A stretch of 64,000 bases of DNA, from assembly GCF_014841565.1 (NCBI RefSeq), contig NZ_JACYUD010000001.1:860753-924752 (forward strand), read 5' to 3'. A program made the translations under genes and the position numbers. A model generated the notes under the pieces. It did not search any database and was not told where the DNA came from. It was given only the letters and a program-made list of their open reading frames with translations. Position 1 is the first letter of the stretch. Each line of letters begins with the position of its first letter. Positions 28,478 to 37,809 of this stretch are shown here, in pieces. The DNA comes from Rhizobium sp. CFBP 8762. GTDB lineage: Bacteria > Pseudomonadota > Alphaproteobacteria > Rhizobiales > Rhizobiaceae.

Positions 28478-29424
28478 GCCGGGTGCCCTGAGCTATGTCC
28501 CGCTCGGGCCGTTAACCCTTCCAGCGTGATGCGTCCCAGAACACGCCCGTCCGCAGCCGTAACCGGCAAAGCCTGCCTGCCGGACCAGAGCAGTTCAGCC
28601 AAGGCGTCGCGCTGGTTCATGGAGGCGGCAATGGCTAACCCATTGGCGCTTCCCGGCTCCACCGCATCACCGACTTTCGCCAGCGACATCAGGCGGAAAG
28701 GCCGGTCGCTGGTGCCAATCAAAGTGGCGACAAAATCCGTGGCGGGCTTTGTCAAAATCTCGGACGGCGGCGCGAACTGAACCACGCAGCCCTTGTCCAT
28801 GACTGCAATCATGTCCGCCAGCCGGATCGCCTCTTCCATATCATGGGTGACGAGCAGAATGGTGGTGCCGAAATGCTTCTGGATTGCCTTCAGATCATCC
28901 TGCGCCTTGGCGCGAATGATCGGATCGAGTGCGCCAAACGGCTCGTCCATCAGCAGCACATTGGGTTCGGCAGCCAGCGCCCGCGCCACGCCGACACGTT
29001 GCTGCTGCCCGCCAGACAGTTCATGCGGAAAACGCGGAGCGAACGCTGCGGGGTCCAGTTGAAACAGAGTCAGCAATTCATTGACACGGGCCGTGATCCG
29101 GGCTTTGCTCCAGCCAAGAAGAGATGGCACCGTCGCGATATTCTGCCCTACCGTGCGATGGGGAAACAAGCCGTGGCCCTGAATGGCGTAGCCGATACGG
29201 CGGCGCAGTTCATAGCCGGGCAAGGACCGGTTGTCCTCGCCGTCCAGCTTGATTGTGCCGGAGGTGGGCTCTACCAGCCGGTTGATCATGCGCAAAAGCG
29301 TGGTTTTGCCAGAACCGGAGGTGCCGACGATCACGGTGATGGTGCGCGGCTGGATGGTCAGCGTAACATCGCGCACCACCTCAACGCCGTCGTAGGATTT
29401 GCAGAGGGTGTCGATCTCGATCAT
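28474..29424 (-). CDS. yehX: osmoprotectant ABC transporter ATP-binding protein (YehX-like)
   Basis: A 316-residue ATPase with Walker A (VGTSGSGKTT), the LSGGQQQRVGVARAL signature, Walker B LLMDEPFGALDP and the switch histidine in LLVTHDMEEA. A C-terminal CBS-like extension (about 240-310) is typical of OpuA/ProV-type ATPases that gate transport by osmolarity. I start at the ATG at 29424, which overlaps the upstream permease stop as ATGA. The same frame is open for about 680 bases further upstream, but that lies over the yehY-like gene. Confidence 0.92.
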   Translation of the reverse strand: MIEIDTLCKSYDGVEVVRDVTLTIQPRTITVIVGTSGSGKTTLLRMINRLVEPTSGTIKLDGEDNRSLPGYELRRRIGYAIQGHGLFPHRTVGQNIATVPSLLGWSKARITARVNELLTLFQLDPAAFAPRFPHELSGGQQQRVGVARALAAEPNVLLMDEPFGALDPIIRAKAQDDLKAIQKHFGTTILLVTHDMEEAIRLADMIAVMDKGCVVQFAPPSEILTKPATDFVATLIGTSDRPFRLMSLAKVGDAVEPGSANGLAIAASMNQRDALAELLWSGRQALPVTAADGRVLGRITLEGLTARAGHSSGHPA

Positions 29425-30581
29425 GCCTGCATCCTCACCTTGTCTATGATGGCATCCAGTAGCACCGCCGCCGCAAAGGCCATGGCAACTGTCGGCACGG
29501 CCCCCAGTAGCACCAGATCCATGGCCGTTTGCCCCACGCCCTGAAACACGAACACGCCAAGCCCGCCGCCACCAATGAGAGCGGCAATGGTGGCAAGCCC
29601 GATATTTTGCACCAGCACAATGCGGATGCCGGTCAGGATGACCGGAAACGCCAGTGGCAGTTCGATTTTCGTCAGCCGTTGCCACAGCGTCATGCCTACG
29701 CCGCGCGCGGCATCCACCGCCGCCTGTGGCACACCCGCGAGCCCTGTTACCGTATTGGCAACAACCGGCAGCAGCGAGTACAGAAACAGGGCAACAAAGG
29801 CCGGTGCCGCGCCAATGCCTGCAATTCCCACTGCTGACGCGCCGGGAACATGGGTTGCAATCCATCCGAGCGGCGCAATCAACAGGCCAAACAGCGCAAT
29901 CGACGGAATGGTTTGAATTATGTTGAGGCTGTTGAGAACCGCAGCGCGTAGCGGGCGAATGCGATGACAGAGCAGCCCCAAGGGAAGGCCGATGACCGTC
30001 GCGGCAGCCAGTGAACCGAGCGCCAGCGTAACATGCGTCCCCACCTCCCGCCAGAAGCTGGCAGCGCGTGTGGAATATTCTTTCAGAATGGAAAGACCAT
30101 CCCAACTGCCGGATTTCAGCAGTGCCGCTATGCCAAGTGCGGTCACAAGCAGCGCCAGTATGCGAACGCCGGGCGGCGGTTGCAGCCGGGTCAGCGCGTC
30201 TGTCGCCATCAGCGCGAAGGCAAACAGAAGCAGCCAGAACCCGGAGGCTGGCGCAACCCGCGCATAGCTGTTTCCTTCTGGCGTTAAATGCTGAGCCGCC
30301 AGACCAATGGCAAGACAGAGCGCGACGATTGCGACAACACTGGCCACCAGACGCGCAATAACGCTGGTTTTCACCAGCGCCAGAAGAGCGATTGCGATCA
30401 GCAATGCCAATACCAGCCCATTCACCGGAGTAGCGACAGCATTGAGAAGGCCCACGGGATCACCGGGCACGATACGATTGGCCCGGAACGTTGCGAACGG
30501 AGAGATCAACAGCGCATAAGCTGCCAGCGCCGTTATCACGACGCCGAGCTTATCCACCCGCACTCCCCTGCCCGCTGGCAT
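29421..30581 (-). CDS. yehY: osmoprotectant ABC transporter permease (YehY-like)
   Basis: A 386-residue permease with an extra N-terminal block of about four membrane helices (residues 10-160) before the BPD transport domain, which carries the coupling motif AARGVGMTLWQRLTKIELPLAFPVI. The length and extra helices match enteric YehY. It lies 4 bases after the osmF-like gene and overlaps the ATPase gene, so the four genes are one operon. Confidence 0.9.
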   Translation of the reverse strand: MPAGRGVRVDKLGVVITALAAYALLISPFATFRANRIVPGDPVGLLNAVATPVNGLVLALLIAIALLALVKTSVIARLVASVVAIVALCLAIGLAAQHLTPEGNSYARVAPASGFWLLLFAFALMATDALTRLQPPPGVRILALLVTALGIAALLKSGSWDGLSILKEYSTRAASFWREVGTHVTLALGSLAAATVIGLPLGLLCHRIRPLRAAVLNSLNIIQTIPSIALFGLLIAPLGWIATHVPGASAVGIAGIGAAPAFVALFLYSLLPVVANTVTGLAGVPQAAVDAARGVGMTLWQRLTKIELPLAFPVILTGIRIVLVQNIGLATIAALIGGGGLGVFVFQGVGQTAMDLVLLGAVPTVAMAFAAAVLLDAIIDKVRMQA

Positions 30582-30585
30582 AAAC

Positions 30586-31494
30586 CTATTTCAGGAAGCC
30601 ATTCTTTTTCAGGAAATCATCAGCAACGGCCTTGGCAGCTTCGCCACCCACCTGAACCCGGCCATTCAGATCCTGCAAGGTTACCAGATCAAGCTTCTCG
30701 AAGACGGGCTTCAGAAGTTCGGCGATCTTCGGATTATCCTTCAACACCGCTTCACGGATGATCGGCGCTGGCTGGTAGACAGGCTGCACGCCCTTGTCAT
30801 CGGTCAGCACCACGAGGCCGGAGGGTGCAATCCCGCCATCGGTGCCATAGACCATCGCCGCGTTTGCGCCGTTGGTCTGGTTTGCAGCCGCTGCAATCGT
30901 CGCTGCCGTATCACCGCCCGAAAGGGTGATAAGCTGATCCGGTTTCAGCGTAAAGGCATAGGTAGTCTGGAACGCAGGCAGTGCCGCCGCAGAGTTGACG
31001 AATTCGGATGATGCCGCCAGCTTGGCCTCGCCGCCATCGGCGACATATTTGCCAAACTCGGTCAGGGTCGAGAGCTTGTTCTTGTCCGCCACATCCTTGC
31101 GTAACGCAATGGCCCAGGTGTTGTTGGCTGGCGATGGCGTCAGCCAGACGATCTTGTTGGCATCATAATCAAGCTTCTTGGCCTGCTCATAAGCCTGCTC
31201 GGCATTCTTCCACGCGGGATCTTCAGCTTTTTCAAAGAAGAAAGCCGCATTGCCAGTATATTCCGGGTAGATATCAATTTCGCCGGCGGTAATCGCCTGT
31301 CGCACGATGGGTGTGGCCCCCAACTGGATGCGGTCCTTCGTTGCAATGCCATTGGCATTCAGCACGGACAGAATGATATTGCCGAGAACGCCACCTTCGG
31401 TGTCGATCTTGGAGGAAACCACGACGTCTGCCCATGCAGTGCCCGCAAACAGCGTGGCCGCAAGTGCTGCACTTAAAAATCTCTTGGAAGCCAT
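30586..31494 (-). CDS. osmF: periplasmic osmoprotectant-binding protein (OsmF/YehZ-like)
   Basis: A 302-residue periplasmic binding protein. The signal peptide is clear, with cleavage expected after TAWA (residue 22). The mature protein has the OpuAC-type domain, with SSKIDTEGGVLGNIIL near the start, DIYPEYTGNA, and WLTPSPANNTWAIALRKD, all typical of OsmF/YehZ. The ATG follows GCGAGGGGATAATGTC. It heads the operon, and no stress promoter could be assigned with confidence in the 89 bases upstream. Confidence 0.92.
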   Translation of the reverse strand: MASKRFLSAALAATLFAGTAWADVVVSSKIDTEGGVLGNIILSVLNANGIATKDRIQLGATPIVRQAITAGEIDIYPEYTGNAAFFFEKAEDPAWKNAEQAYEQAKKLDYDANKIVWLTPSPANNTWAIALRKDVADKNKLSTLTEFGKYVADGGEAKLAASSEFVNSAAALPAFQTTYAFTLKPDQLITLSGGDTAATIAAAANQTNGANAAMVYGTDGGIAPSGLVVLTDDKGVQPVYQPAPIIREAVLKDNPKIAELLKPVFEKLDLVTLQDLNGRVQVGGEAAKAVADDFLKKNGFLK

Positions 31495-31583
31495 GACATT
31501 ATCCCCTCGCGCAAAATCTAGCTGTGTACTGGGAAACTAAGTGCCTTGGATCATTCGTCAACTTCAGAAAGATCGAATCTTGC

Positions 31584-32738
31584 TCAAAAAATTTCGTTGG
31601 GCTTGTCCACCAGCAAATCCGGTCCTGCCTCGCTGATGGTACGCTTGCCGCACAGCGCCAGCGTCACGTCCATTTCGCGGCGAATGATATCCAGCACCTT
31701 GGTCACGCCTGCCTTGCCGCCCGCGCCCAGACCGTACAGGAACGGACGACCGATATAGGTGCCCTTGGCACCGAGGCACACTGCTTTTAGCACGTCCTGA
31801 CCGGAGCGAATGCCCCCGTCGAAATGCACTTCTATGCGATCTCCCACCGCATCCACGATACGCGGCAGCATGGCGATGGAGGACATGGCGCCATCCAGCT
31901 GGCGGCCACCATGGTTGGAAACGATAATGGCATCCGCGCCGGTCTCCGCTGCCATTTTCGCATCCTCAGGATCCAGAATGCCTTTCAGAATCAAGGGCCC
32001 GCCCCAGCGCTCCTTGATCCACGCCACATCCTCCCATGACAGTTTGGGGTCGAATTGCTCCGCCGTCCAGGATGATAGAGACGACAGGTCGGACACGCCC
32101 TTGGCATGGCCGACGATATTGCCGAAGGAGCGGCGCTTGGTTTGCAGCATGTCCAGGCACCATTGCGGCCGGGTCGCCATCTGCCAGATGTGCTTGGGCG
32201 TAAACTTCGGTGGCGCGGACAGGCCGTTGCGCAGATCCTTGTGGCGCTGTCCCAGAATCTGCAAGTCGAGCGTCAGCACCAACGCCGAGCATTTGGCGGC
32301 CTTGGCCCTGTCAATGAGATTGAAGACAAAATCGCGGTCTTTCATCACATAGAGCTGAAACCAGAACGGCTTTTTCGTCACCGACGCCACGTCCTCAATC
32401 GAGCAAATGCTCATGGTGGACAGCGTGAAGGGAACGCCTGCTTCTTCCGCCGCCTGCGCTGCCAGCATTTCTCCATCGGCATGTTGCATCCCTGTCAGGC
32501 CTGTCGGGGAGAGGGCGACTGGCATGGATACCGGCTGGCCGATCATGGTCGTTGCCAACGACCGATCGGTCATATCCACCAGCACGCGCTGGCGCAGCTT
32601 GATTCTGGAAAAATCCGCCTCATTGGCCCGGTATGTGCCTTCGGTCCACGCACCGGAATCAGCATAATCGAAAAACATTTTCGGCACGCGACGGCGCGCC
32701 ACATCTTTCAAATCATGAATAGTCAGCGCATTTTTCAT
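31584..32738 (-). CDS. lldD: L-lactate dehydrogenase, FMN alpha-hydroxy-acid oxidase family
   Basis: An FMN enzyme that oxidises L-2-hydroxy acids; the LldD-type length (384) and motifs fit L-lactate to pyruvate with electrons to the respiratory chain. The catalytic base and FMN contacts are in IIVSNHGGRQLDGA, preceded by LILKGILDPEDA and followed by FDGGIRSGQDVLKA. It is the last gene of the fucose-type operon, 36 bases after the fuconate dehydratase. This makes sense because the oxidative L-fucose route releases L-lactate. A different 2-hydroxy acid remains possible. Confidence 0.9.
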   Translation of the reverse strand: MKNALTIHDLKDVARRRVPKMFFDYADSGAWTEGTYRANEADFSRIKLRQRVLVDMTDRSLATTMIGQPVSMPVALSPTGLTGMQHADGEMLAAQAAEEAGVPFTLSTMSICSIEDVASVTKKPFWFQLYVMKDRDFVFNLIDRAKAAKCSALVLTLDLQILGQRHKDLRNGLSAPPKFTPKHIWQMATRPQWCLDMLQTKRRSFGNIVGHAKGVSDLSSLSSWTAEQFDPKLSWEDVAWIKERWGGPLILKGILDPEDAKMAAETGADAIIVSNHGGRQLDGAMSSIAMLPRIVDAVGDRIEVHFDGGIRSGQDVLKAVCLGAKGTYIGRPFLYGLGAGGKAGVTKVLDIIRREMDVTLALCGKRTISEAGPDLLVDKPNEIF

Positions 32739-32774
32739 GGACGATCCCCACTGTGGTAGGCTCTTTTATCAGGT

Positions 32775-34052
32775 TTATTGCGCCTGAAAAGTGTATTGCG
32801 CAATCGATTCCGGCTTCATCTCGATGGAAAATCCGGGGGCCTGCGGTGGCATATAGGCGGCGTCGCGAATGATGCAGGGCTCCAGAAAATGCTCGTGCAG
32901 ATGATCGACATATTCGATCACGCGGCCGTCCTTGGTGCCGGACACGGCGATATAGTCGATCATCGACAGGTGCTGCACATATTCGCACAGACCCACGCCG
33001 CCCGCATGGGGCCAGACCGGCAGATTGTACTTGGCCGCCACCAGCAACACGGCCAGTACCTCGTTCAGCCCGCCCATGCGGCAACTGTCGATCTGCACGA
33101 TATCAATGGCACCTTCGGCAATGAACTGCTTGAACATGATGCGGTTCTGGCACATTTCCCCGGTGGCAACCTTGACCGTTCCAATTGCTTCGCGAATCTT
33201 GCGATGGCCCGCAATATCATCGGGGCTTGTCGGCTCCTCGATGAAAAAGGGCTTGGCGAAGGCCAGCTTGTTGACCCATTCAATGGCCTGATTCACCTCC
33301 CAGACCTGATTGGCGTCGATCATCAGATAGCGATCCGGGCCGATGACCTCGCGGGCGATGGTCAGGCGACGAATGTCGTCTTCCAGATCACGGCCCACTT
33401 TCATTTTCACGTGGTTGAAGCCCTCATCGATGGCTTCCTGACACAAACGCCGCAGCTTTTCATCGCCATAGCCAAGCCAACCGGCAGAGGTGGTGTAGCA
33501 GGCATAGCCTTCGCGGTTCAGGGTTGCCACGCGCTCTGCCTTACCCGGCTCTGCCCGTTTGAGAATGGCGATGGCCTCGTCGCGGGTGAGCACGTCGGTC
33601 ATGTAGCGATAGTCGACGATATCGGCGATCTGCTCCGGCGTCATATCGGCCACCAGTTGCCAGACGGGCTTACCCGCCTGCTTGGCCAACAGGTCCCAGA
33701 CGGCGTTGACCACGGCACCAGTCGCCAGATGAATGGCGCCTTTTTCCGGGCCGATCCAGCGCAGCTGGCTATCACTCGTCAGGTGCCGCCAGAACCGGCC
33801 GGGATTATCGAGGATCGATTCCAGTTCCTCGCCCACCACCAGATGACGCATGGCATGGATGGCCATGCAGCAAATGTCGTTGCCGCGCCCGATGGTGAAG
33901 GTTAATCCATGGCCGGACAGACCGGCATCGGTGTCCAGAATGACGTAGGCCGCCGAATAATCCGGGTCCGGATTCATCGCATCGGAGCCATCAAGGCTGA
34001 GCGAGGTGGGAAAGCGAAGATCGAAGACGCGGAGATCGGTAATGCGGGTCAT
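32775..34052 (-). CDS. L-fuconate dehydratase (enolase superfamily)
   Basis: Dehydrates L-fuconate to 2-keto-3-deoxy-L-fuconate. The 425-residue product has the enolase-superfamily metal and acid/base residues in the positions reported for the Xanthomonas enzyme, shifted by two: Lys218 in VKMKVG, Asp246 in MIDANQ, Glu272/273 in IEEP, Glu299 in GEM and His349 in WPHAGG. The C-terminal SGTKDGRVIEYVDHLHEHF also matches that subgroup. It is followed by lldD and preceded by the keto-deoxy-fuconate dehydrogenase. The substrate is well supported by these residues and the context, though related L-sugar acids may also be used. Confidence 0.93.
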   Translation of the reverse strand: MTRITDLRVFDLRFPTSLSLDGSDAMNPDPDYSAAYVILDTDAGLSGHGLTFTIGRGNDICCMAIHAMRHLVVGEELESILDNPGRFWRHLTSDSQLRWIGPEKGAIHLATGAVVNAVWDLLAKQAGKPVWQLVADMTPEQIADIVDYRYMTDVLTRDEAIAILKRAEPGKAERVATLNREGYACYTTSAGWLGYGDEKLRRLCQEAIDEGFNHVKMKVGRDLEDDIRRLTIAREVIGPDRYLMIDANQVWEVNQAIEWVNKLAFAKPFFIEEPTSPDDIAGHRKIREAIGTVKVATGEMCQNRIMFKQFIAEGAIDIVQIDSCRMGGLNEVLAVLLVAAKYNLPVWPHAGGVGLCEYVQHLSMIDYIAVSGTKDGRVIEYVDHLHEHFLEPCIIRDAAYMPPQAPGFSIEMKPESIAQYTFQAQ

Positions 34053-34091
34053 GACAGCCTCGTTGGCAGGAATTCAGTGCAATTTGAAACT

Positions 34092-34820
34092 TCAAATGGT
34101 CCAGCCGCCGTCGATGGCGTAGGCTTGACCCGACGTGTAGGTGGCACCGGCAAGATACACGGCGAGATCGGCAATCTCCTCCGGCGTGCCGAGACGGCCC
34201 ATGGGCTGGCGGGCGATGAACGCGGCGCGCGCTGTTTCATAGTCGCCTTGAGCGCGCATACGTCCTTCCAGTGAGGGGCTTTCCACCGTGCCGGGGCAGA
34301 TGGCGTTGCAACGAATGCCCTGCGCCACATAATCGGCAGCAACCGCCTTGGTGAGGCCGACAACGGCAGCCTTGGTTACCCCATAGGCAAAGCGGTTGGG
34401 CACGCCCTTAACGCTGCCCGCAACCGAGGCCATGTTGATGATGGATCCATTGCCCTTTTCCAGCATCCCCGGCAGAACGGCACGGATGGTGCGCACCATG
34501 GCGCGGACGTTGAGATTGAAAGCAAAATCGAGGTCCTCGTCCTTCATGTCCAGGATCGAGCCGGGATGAACGATCCCCGCACAATTGAAGAGCACATCCA
34601 CATGGCCGATGTCGGATACGACAGCGGCTACGGCCGCATCGTCTAGGACGTTCAGTGTGTGCGTAGAGATCCGCTCATGCACCAGTTCGGCCAGCGCATC
34701 GGCATTGATGTCGGTTGCGTACACTGTTGCGCCTGCGGCGGCGAATGCCAAAGCGCTTGCCCGGCCAATGCCTTGGCCCGCAGCGGTGATCAGAACTGTT
34801 TTGCCGGAAAGATCGGTCAT
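34092..34820 (-). CDS. SDR oxidoreductase, likely 2-keto-3-deoxy-L-fuconate dehydrogenase
   Basis: A 242-residue short-chain dehydrogenase with the cofactor motif TAAGQGIGR (residues 12-20), NCAG at 79-82, and the catalytic Tyr146/Lys150 in FAYGVTK. The segment [18 protein letters not shown] and the closing IDGGWTI resemble the bacterial 2-keto-3-deoxy-L-fuconate 4-dehydrogenases, which would make 2,4-diketo-3-deoxy-L-fuconate with NAD+. It overlaps the MaoC gene by 4 bases upstream and sits 39 bases before the fuconate dehydratase gene. Confidence 0.85.
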   Translation of the reverse strand: MTDLSGKTVLITAAGQGIGRASALAFAAAGATVYATDINADALAELVHERISTHTLNVLDDAAVAAVVSDIGHVDVLFNCAGIVHPGSILDMKDEDLDFAFNLNVRAMVRTIRAVLPGMLEKGNGSIINMASVAGSVKGVPNRFAYGVTKAAVVGLTKAVAADYVAQGIRCNAICPGTVESPSLEGRMRAQGDYETARAAFIARQPMGRLGTPEEIADLAVYLAGATYTSGQAYAIDGGWTI

Positions 34821-35275
34821 GTGTTACCCTCTGGGTTGCGCTCAACAATCAGAATATGGTCGGCGGCCAGCACCACTTCGTCTCGCTGGTTCAGCACTTC
34901 ACAGCGCTCCACCACGCGGCCACAATTGGCACGTTTGGGGTCGTCCTGCTTGTCACCGATGGTAATGCGCGTGCGGATCGTATCGCCGATAAACACAGGT
35001 TTGACGAAGCGCAGCCGGTCATACCCATAGGAAAACGCAACCGGATTGATAAGGCCAGCCGTCAATCCCACGCCGATGGAAAACACCATCGTGCCATGGG
35101 CCACACGCTGGCCGAACGGCGTCGTCTTTGCAAATTCCGCATCCATATGGTGCGGGAAAAAATCGCCGGTGTGCCCGGCGTGAACGACAAAATCCGTTTC
35201 CGTGATGGTGCGCCCGGTCGTCAGCCGCACATCGCCCGTTCTGTAATCTTCGAAATAGATGGTTTGTTCTGCCAA
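34817..35275 (-). CDS. MaoC-family (hot-dog fold) dehydratase
   Basis: A 152-residue hot-dog-fold protein of the MaoC group (R-specific enoyl-CoA hydratase-like). The hydratase motif region [19 protein letters not shown]-type sequence has the Asp/His pair expected for the active site, followed by [11 protein letters not shown] and [11 protein letters not shown]. The likely start is a TTG at 35275 with GAGG about 9 bases upstream; an ATG at 35329 would overlap the previous gene by 44 bases. A CoA-ester hydratase has no step in the textbook L-fucose route, so its role in this operon is open. Confidence 0.82.
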   Translation of the reverse strand: MAEQTIYFEDYRTGDVRLTTGRTITETDFVVHAGHTGDFFPHHMDAEFAKTTPFGQRVAHGTMVFSIGVGLTAGLINPVAFSYGYDRLRFVKPVFIGDTIRTRITIGDKQDDPKRANCGRVVERCEVLNQRDEVVLAADHILIVERNPEGNT

Positions 35276-35285
35276 ATGAATATCC

Positions 35286-36359
35286 TCACTTGTGTGCGAG
35301 TGGTGTGGCAGGCGCAGCCGATGAGGCATAGGCTGCCTCTACCAGCGCCATGGTGTGCCATGCGTCTTCCACGGAACTGACCAGCACGCGGTCCTCACCG
35401 CTGGCAAAGCGCTGCACATTGGCCATGCGCGATGCGAAGGCATCCGGGAACCATGCGCCGGTCAGCGGCACCGGTACCCAATCGCTGCCGCCCTTGGGGA
35501 AAATTTCCAGAATATCCGGCTCGCCGCGCGGGTAATCCAGATTCACACCCAGCTTGAGATAGGCAGCCCCCTCGGTGCCGCAAATGCGGAATTCGCAGGC
35601 CTGATATTTCCGCCCGAAACGGTGATCGTGGTTGACCGACAGCGCGCAGCGCACCGTTTCCCCATAGTCCAGAATGGCGGAGGTGCGGGTTTGCGCCATG
35701 CTATGGGCGGGGTGGCCCAGCGTCTTGGCATGGACGCCAAGCGGGTTGCCCAGAAGATCACGAATAAAGTCCAGATAATGAATGGAGTGCATGGCAATTT
35801 CGATGCGCGGCAACCCGTTCAGAAACGGCCAGAGCGACCACGGCGTATCCAGTGCCAGCCACGCATCAAAGTCAACGACCTCGCCCAGCCATCCCTGATC
35901 GACGGCATCCTTCAACGCCAGCATCATGGGTGCAAAGCGAAGCTGGAAGTTGACCGCCGTGTGCAGAGAGCGGGCCCGGCAGAGATCAAGGATGTCCGTT
36001 GCCTCGCCGAGATTGCTGCCCATCGGCTTCTGGATCAGCGCGAATGCCCCGTCCGGCAGTTGCTCTAGCACGCCCGCATGGCGCGATGGCGGCGTGGCCA
36101 GATCGAAGATCGCACCCTCAACGGCCACAGCCTCTTCTACCGATGCAAAGGCCCGCACACCCCACGTCTGTGCCAGCTTTTTAGCTTTCGCATGATCAGG
36201 ATCATACAGACCGGCGACGGGAAATCCGGCTTTTTGGTAGGCCGGGAAATGCGCGTCACCGACAATGCTGCCTGCGCCAAAGACGACGATGGGGCGCGGC
36301 GCGGCAGGCTTTTCCCAATGCTGGCGCAAGGCAGCGGGGTCAAACAGGGCATCAGTCAT
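35286..36359 (-). CDS. Gfo/Idh/MocA-family oxidoreductase
   Basis: A 357-residue NAD(P)-dependent oxidoreductase with an N-terminal Rossmann domain ([23 protein letters not shown]), the conserved QKPMGSN at the position of the family's EKP, and a C-terminal substrate domain. In this operon it is the best candidate for the first step, oxidation of L-fucose (or a related 6-deoxy sugar) to the lactone, but that is inferred from position. The lysine of QKPM suggests catalytic competence. It overlaps the mutarotase gene by 8 bases. Confidence 0.82.
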   Translation of the reverse strand: MTDALFDPAALRQHWEKPAAPRPIVVFGAGSIVGDAHFPAYQKAGFPVAGLYDPDHAKAKKLAQTWGVRAFASVEEAVAVEGAIFDLATPPSRHAGVLEQLPDGAFALIQKPMGSNLGEATDILDLCRARSLHTAVNFQLRFAPMMLALKDAVDQGWLGEVVDFDAWLALDTPWSLWPFLNGLPRIEIAMHSIHYLDFIRDLLGNPLGVHAKTLGHPAHSMAQTRTSAILDYGETVRCALSVNHDHRFGRKYQACEFRICGTEGAAYLKLGVNLDYPRGEPDILEIFPKGGSDWVPVPLTGAWFPDAFASRMANVQRFASGEDRVLVSSVEDAWHTMALVEAAYASSAAPATPLAHK

Positions 36360-36705
36360 GGTGAAACACCTCTTCCATCATCGCCCACCATTCCCCATCT
36401 GCGCGGCTGTCGAGCGGTGTTTGACAGGGCATGCACACTGACCACCATTCCTGATTTTTCTGGTCTGCCGCCATTTTTGCCATGTCAGCCTGAAAATCGG
36501 TGCCGTGATACTCCCACGTGCCGAACAACAGATTTTCCGGCTCACGTAGAAAAATCGTGTAGTTGCGAATGTTGCAGGCGGAGATCAGGGCCAGCACCTC
36601 GGGCCACACGGCAGCGTGCAGCGCCTTGTACTGCGCAATCGTCTCCGGCTTTACACCGATCAACATTCCCATTCTTCGGCCCATTCTCTGGCCCATCCTC
36701 TGCAT
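36352..36705 (-). CDS. L-rhamnose/L-fucose mutarotase family protein
   Basis: A 117-residue ferredoxin-like protein of the RhaM/YiiL group (DUF718), which interconverts sugar anomers. Typical features are YKALHAAVWPEVL, the NYTIFLREPENLLFGTWEYHG core and the EWWAMMEEVFH end. The N-terminus is unusual: a short sequence coding RMG occurs three times in the first 13 residues. The ATG at 36705 has GAGGTAGG upstream; a later Met could also start. It follows the ABC ATPase gene by 4 bases. Supply of the right anomer to a sugar 1-dehydrogenase is a sensible role. Confidence 0.88.
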   Translation of the reverse strand: MQRMGQRMGRRMGMLIGVKPETIAQYKALHAAVWPEVLALISACNIRNYTIFLREPENLLFGTWEYHGTDFQADMAKMAADQKNQEWWSVCMPCQTPLDSRADGEWWAMMEEVFHHD

Positions 36706-36709
36706 AGGC

Positions 36710-37804
36710 CTACCTCAGACTGACGCCGGTGGCCGCATCGAACAGATGGGCCTGCGACAGGTCAAAGCTCATCTCAACCGTTTCCCCGGTTTTGAGCGGA
36801 CGCGGGTTCAGCATGCGCGATACCCAGTCGCGACCCGTGAAGGTGATGAACACCAGCGTTTCATTGCCGAGCGGCTCGGTAATCACGACCGGAAGCGCCA
36901 TGGCGTGAACCGCCGAGGCATCGCCGGAGTGCAGTCCGTGACCAGTCGGATAGACATCATCCGGGCGAATACCGAACGTAACCTTCTGCCCCGTGGTCAC
37001 TTTTTCCAGAAACCGTGGTGGTACGGGCAGACTTTGCCCGCCAGCAAACATCAGGCGGCCATTGTCCACCACAGCATCCTCCAGATTCATGGGCGGCGAG
37101 CCGATAAAGCCGGCAACGAACTTGCTTGCAGGACGCTGGAACACTTCCTCCGGCGTGCCGATCTGCTCGATGTAACCATCCCGCATGATGACGATACGGT
37201 CAGACAGCGTCATGGCCTCCACCTGATCATGCGTCACATAGATCATGGTGGATTTAACCTTGGCGTGCAGGCGCTTGATTTCGGTGCGCACCTGCGTGCG
37301 AAGCTTGGCATCCAGATTGGACAGTGGCTCATCGAACAGAAACACATCCGGGTTGCGCACGATCGCGCGACCCATCGCTACGCGCTGGCGCTGCCCGCCC
37401 GACAGTTGCGACGGACGGCGCTCCAACAGGGGGCCAAGGTCCAGAATGGCTGCGGCCTCAACCACCCGTTTGCGGATTTCGTCGGCGCTCTGGCCTGCAA
37501 TCTTCAGCGAGAAGCCCATGTTTTCCGCAACCGTCATATGCGGGTAAAGGGCGTAGGATTGAAACACCATGGAAATGTTGCGCGCGCGCGGCGGCAGGTC
37601 GTTCACCACCCGGTCGCCGATTTCAATCTCGCCGCCGCTGATGTCCTCCAAACCGGCAATCATGCGCAGCGTGGTGGATTTTCCGCAGCCGGAGGGACCA
37701 ACAAGCGCGATGAACTCGCGGTCCTTCACCTCAAGATCAATACCATGCACCACTTCCAGCGCACCGTACCGCTTGACGAGTTTTCTCAATGTAACGGGAG
37801 CCAT
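36710..37804 (-). CDS. sugar ABC transporter ATP-binding protein (UgpC/MalK type)
   Basis: A 364-residue ATPase of the CUT1 sugar importer class. Walker A (GPSGCGKSTT), LSGGQRQRVAMGRAI, Walker B LFDEPLSNLDAKLR and the H-switch YVTHDQVEAM are present, and a C-terminal TOBE/OB regulatory domain spans about 240-360. The start at 37804 follows AGGGTAA and lies 5 bases after the permease stop. It serves the two permeases and the binding protein encoded upstream. Confidence 0.93.
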   Translation of the reverse strand: MAPVTLRKLVKRYGALEVVHGIDLEVKDREFIALVGPSGCGKSTTLRMIAGLEDISGGEIEIGDRVVNDLPPRARNISMVFQSYALYPHMTVAENMGFSLKIAGQSADEIRKRVVEAAAILDLGPLLERRPSQLSGGQRQRVAMGRAIVRNPDVFLFDEPLSNLDAKLRTQVRTEIKRLHAKVKSTMIYVTHDQVEAMTLSDRIVIMRDGYIEQIGTPEEVFQRPASKFVAGFIGSPPMNLEDAVVDNGRLMFAGGQSLPVPPRFLEKVTTGQKVTFGIRPDDVYPTGHGLHSGDASAVHAMALPVVITEPLGNETLVFITFTGRDWVSRMLNPRPLKTGETVEMSFDLSQAHLFDAATGVSLR

Positions 37805-37809
37805 GCGAA

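Noticed and set aside
28474-30105. A 543-residue fusion of an unknown N-terminal region with the osmoprotectant ATPase
   Set aside because: The extra N-terminal part lies over the permease gene in another frame and is Arg/Cys/Gly-rich; the ATPase has a normal start at 29424.
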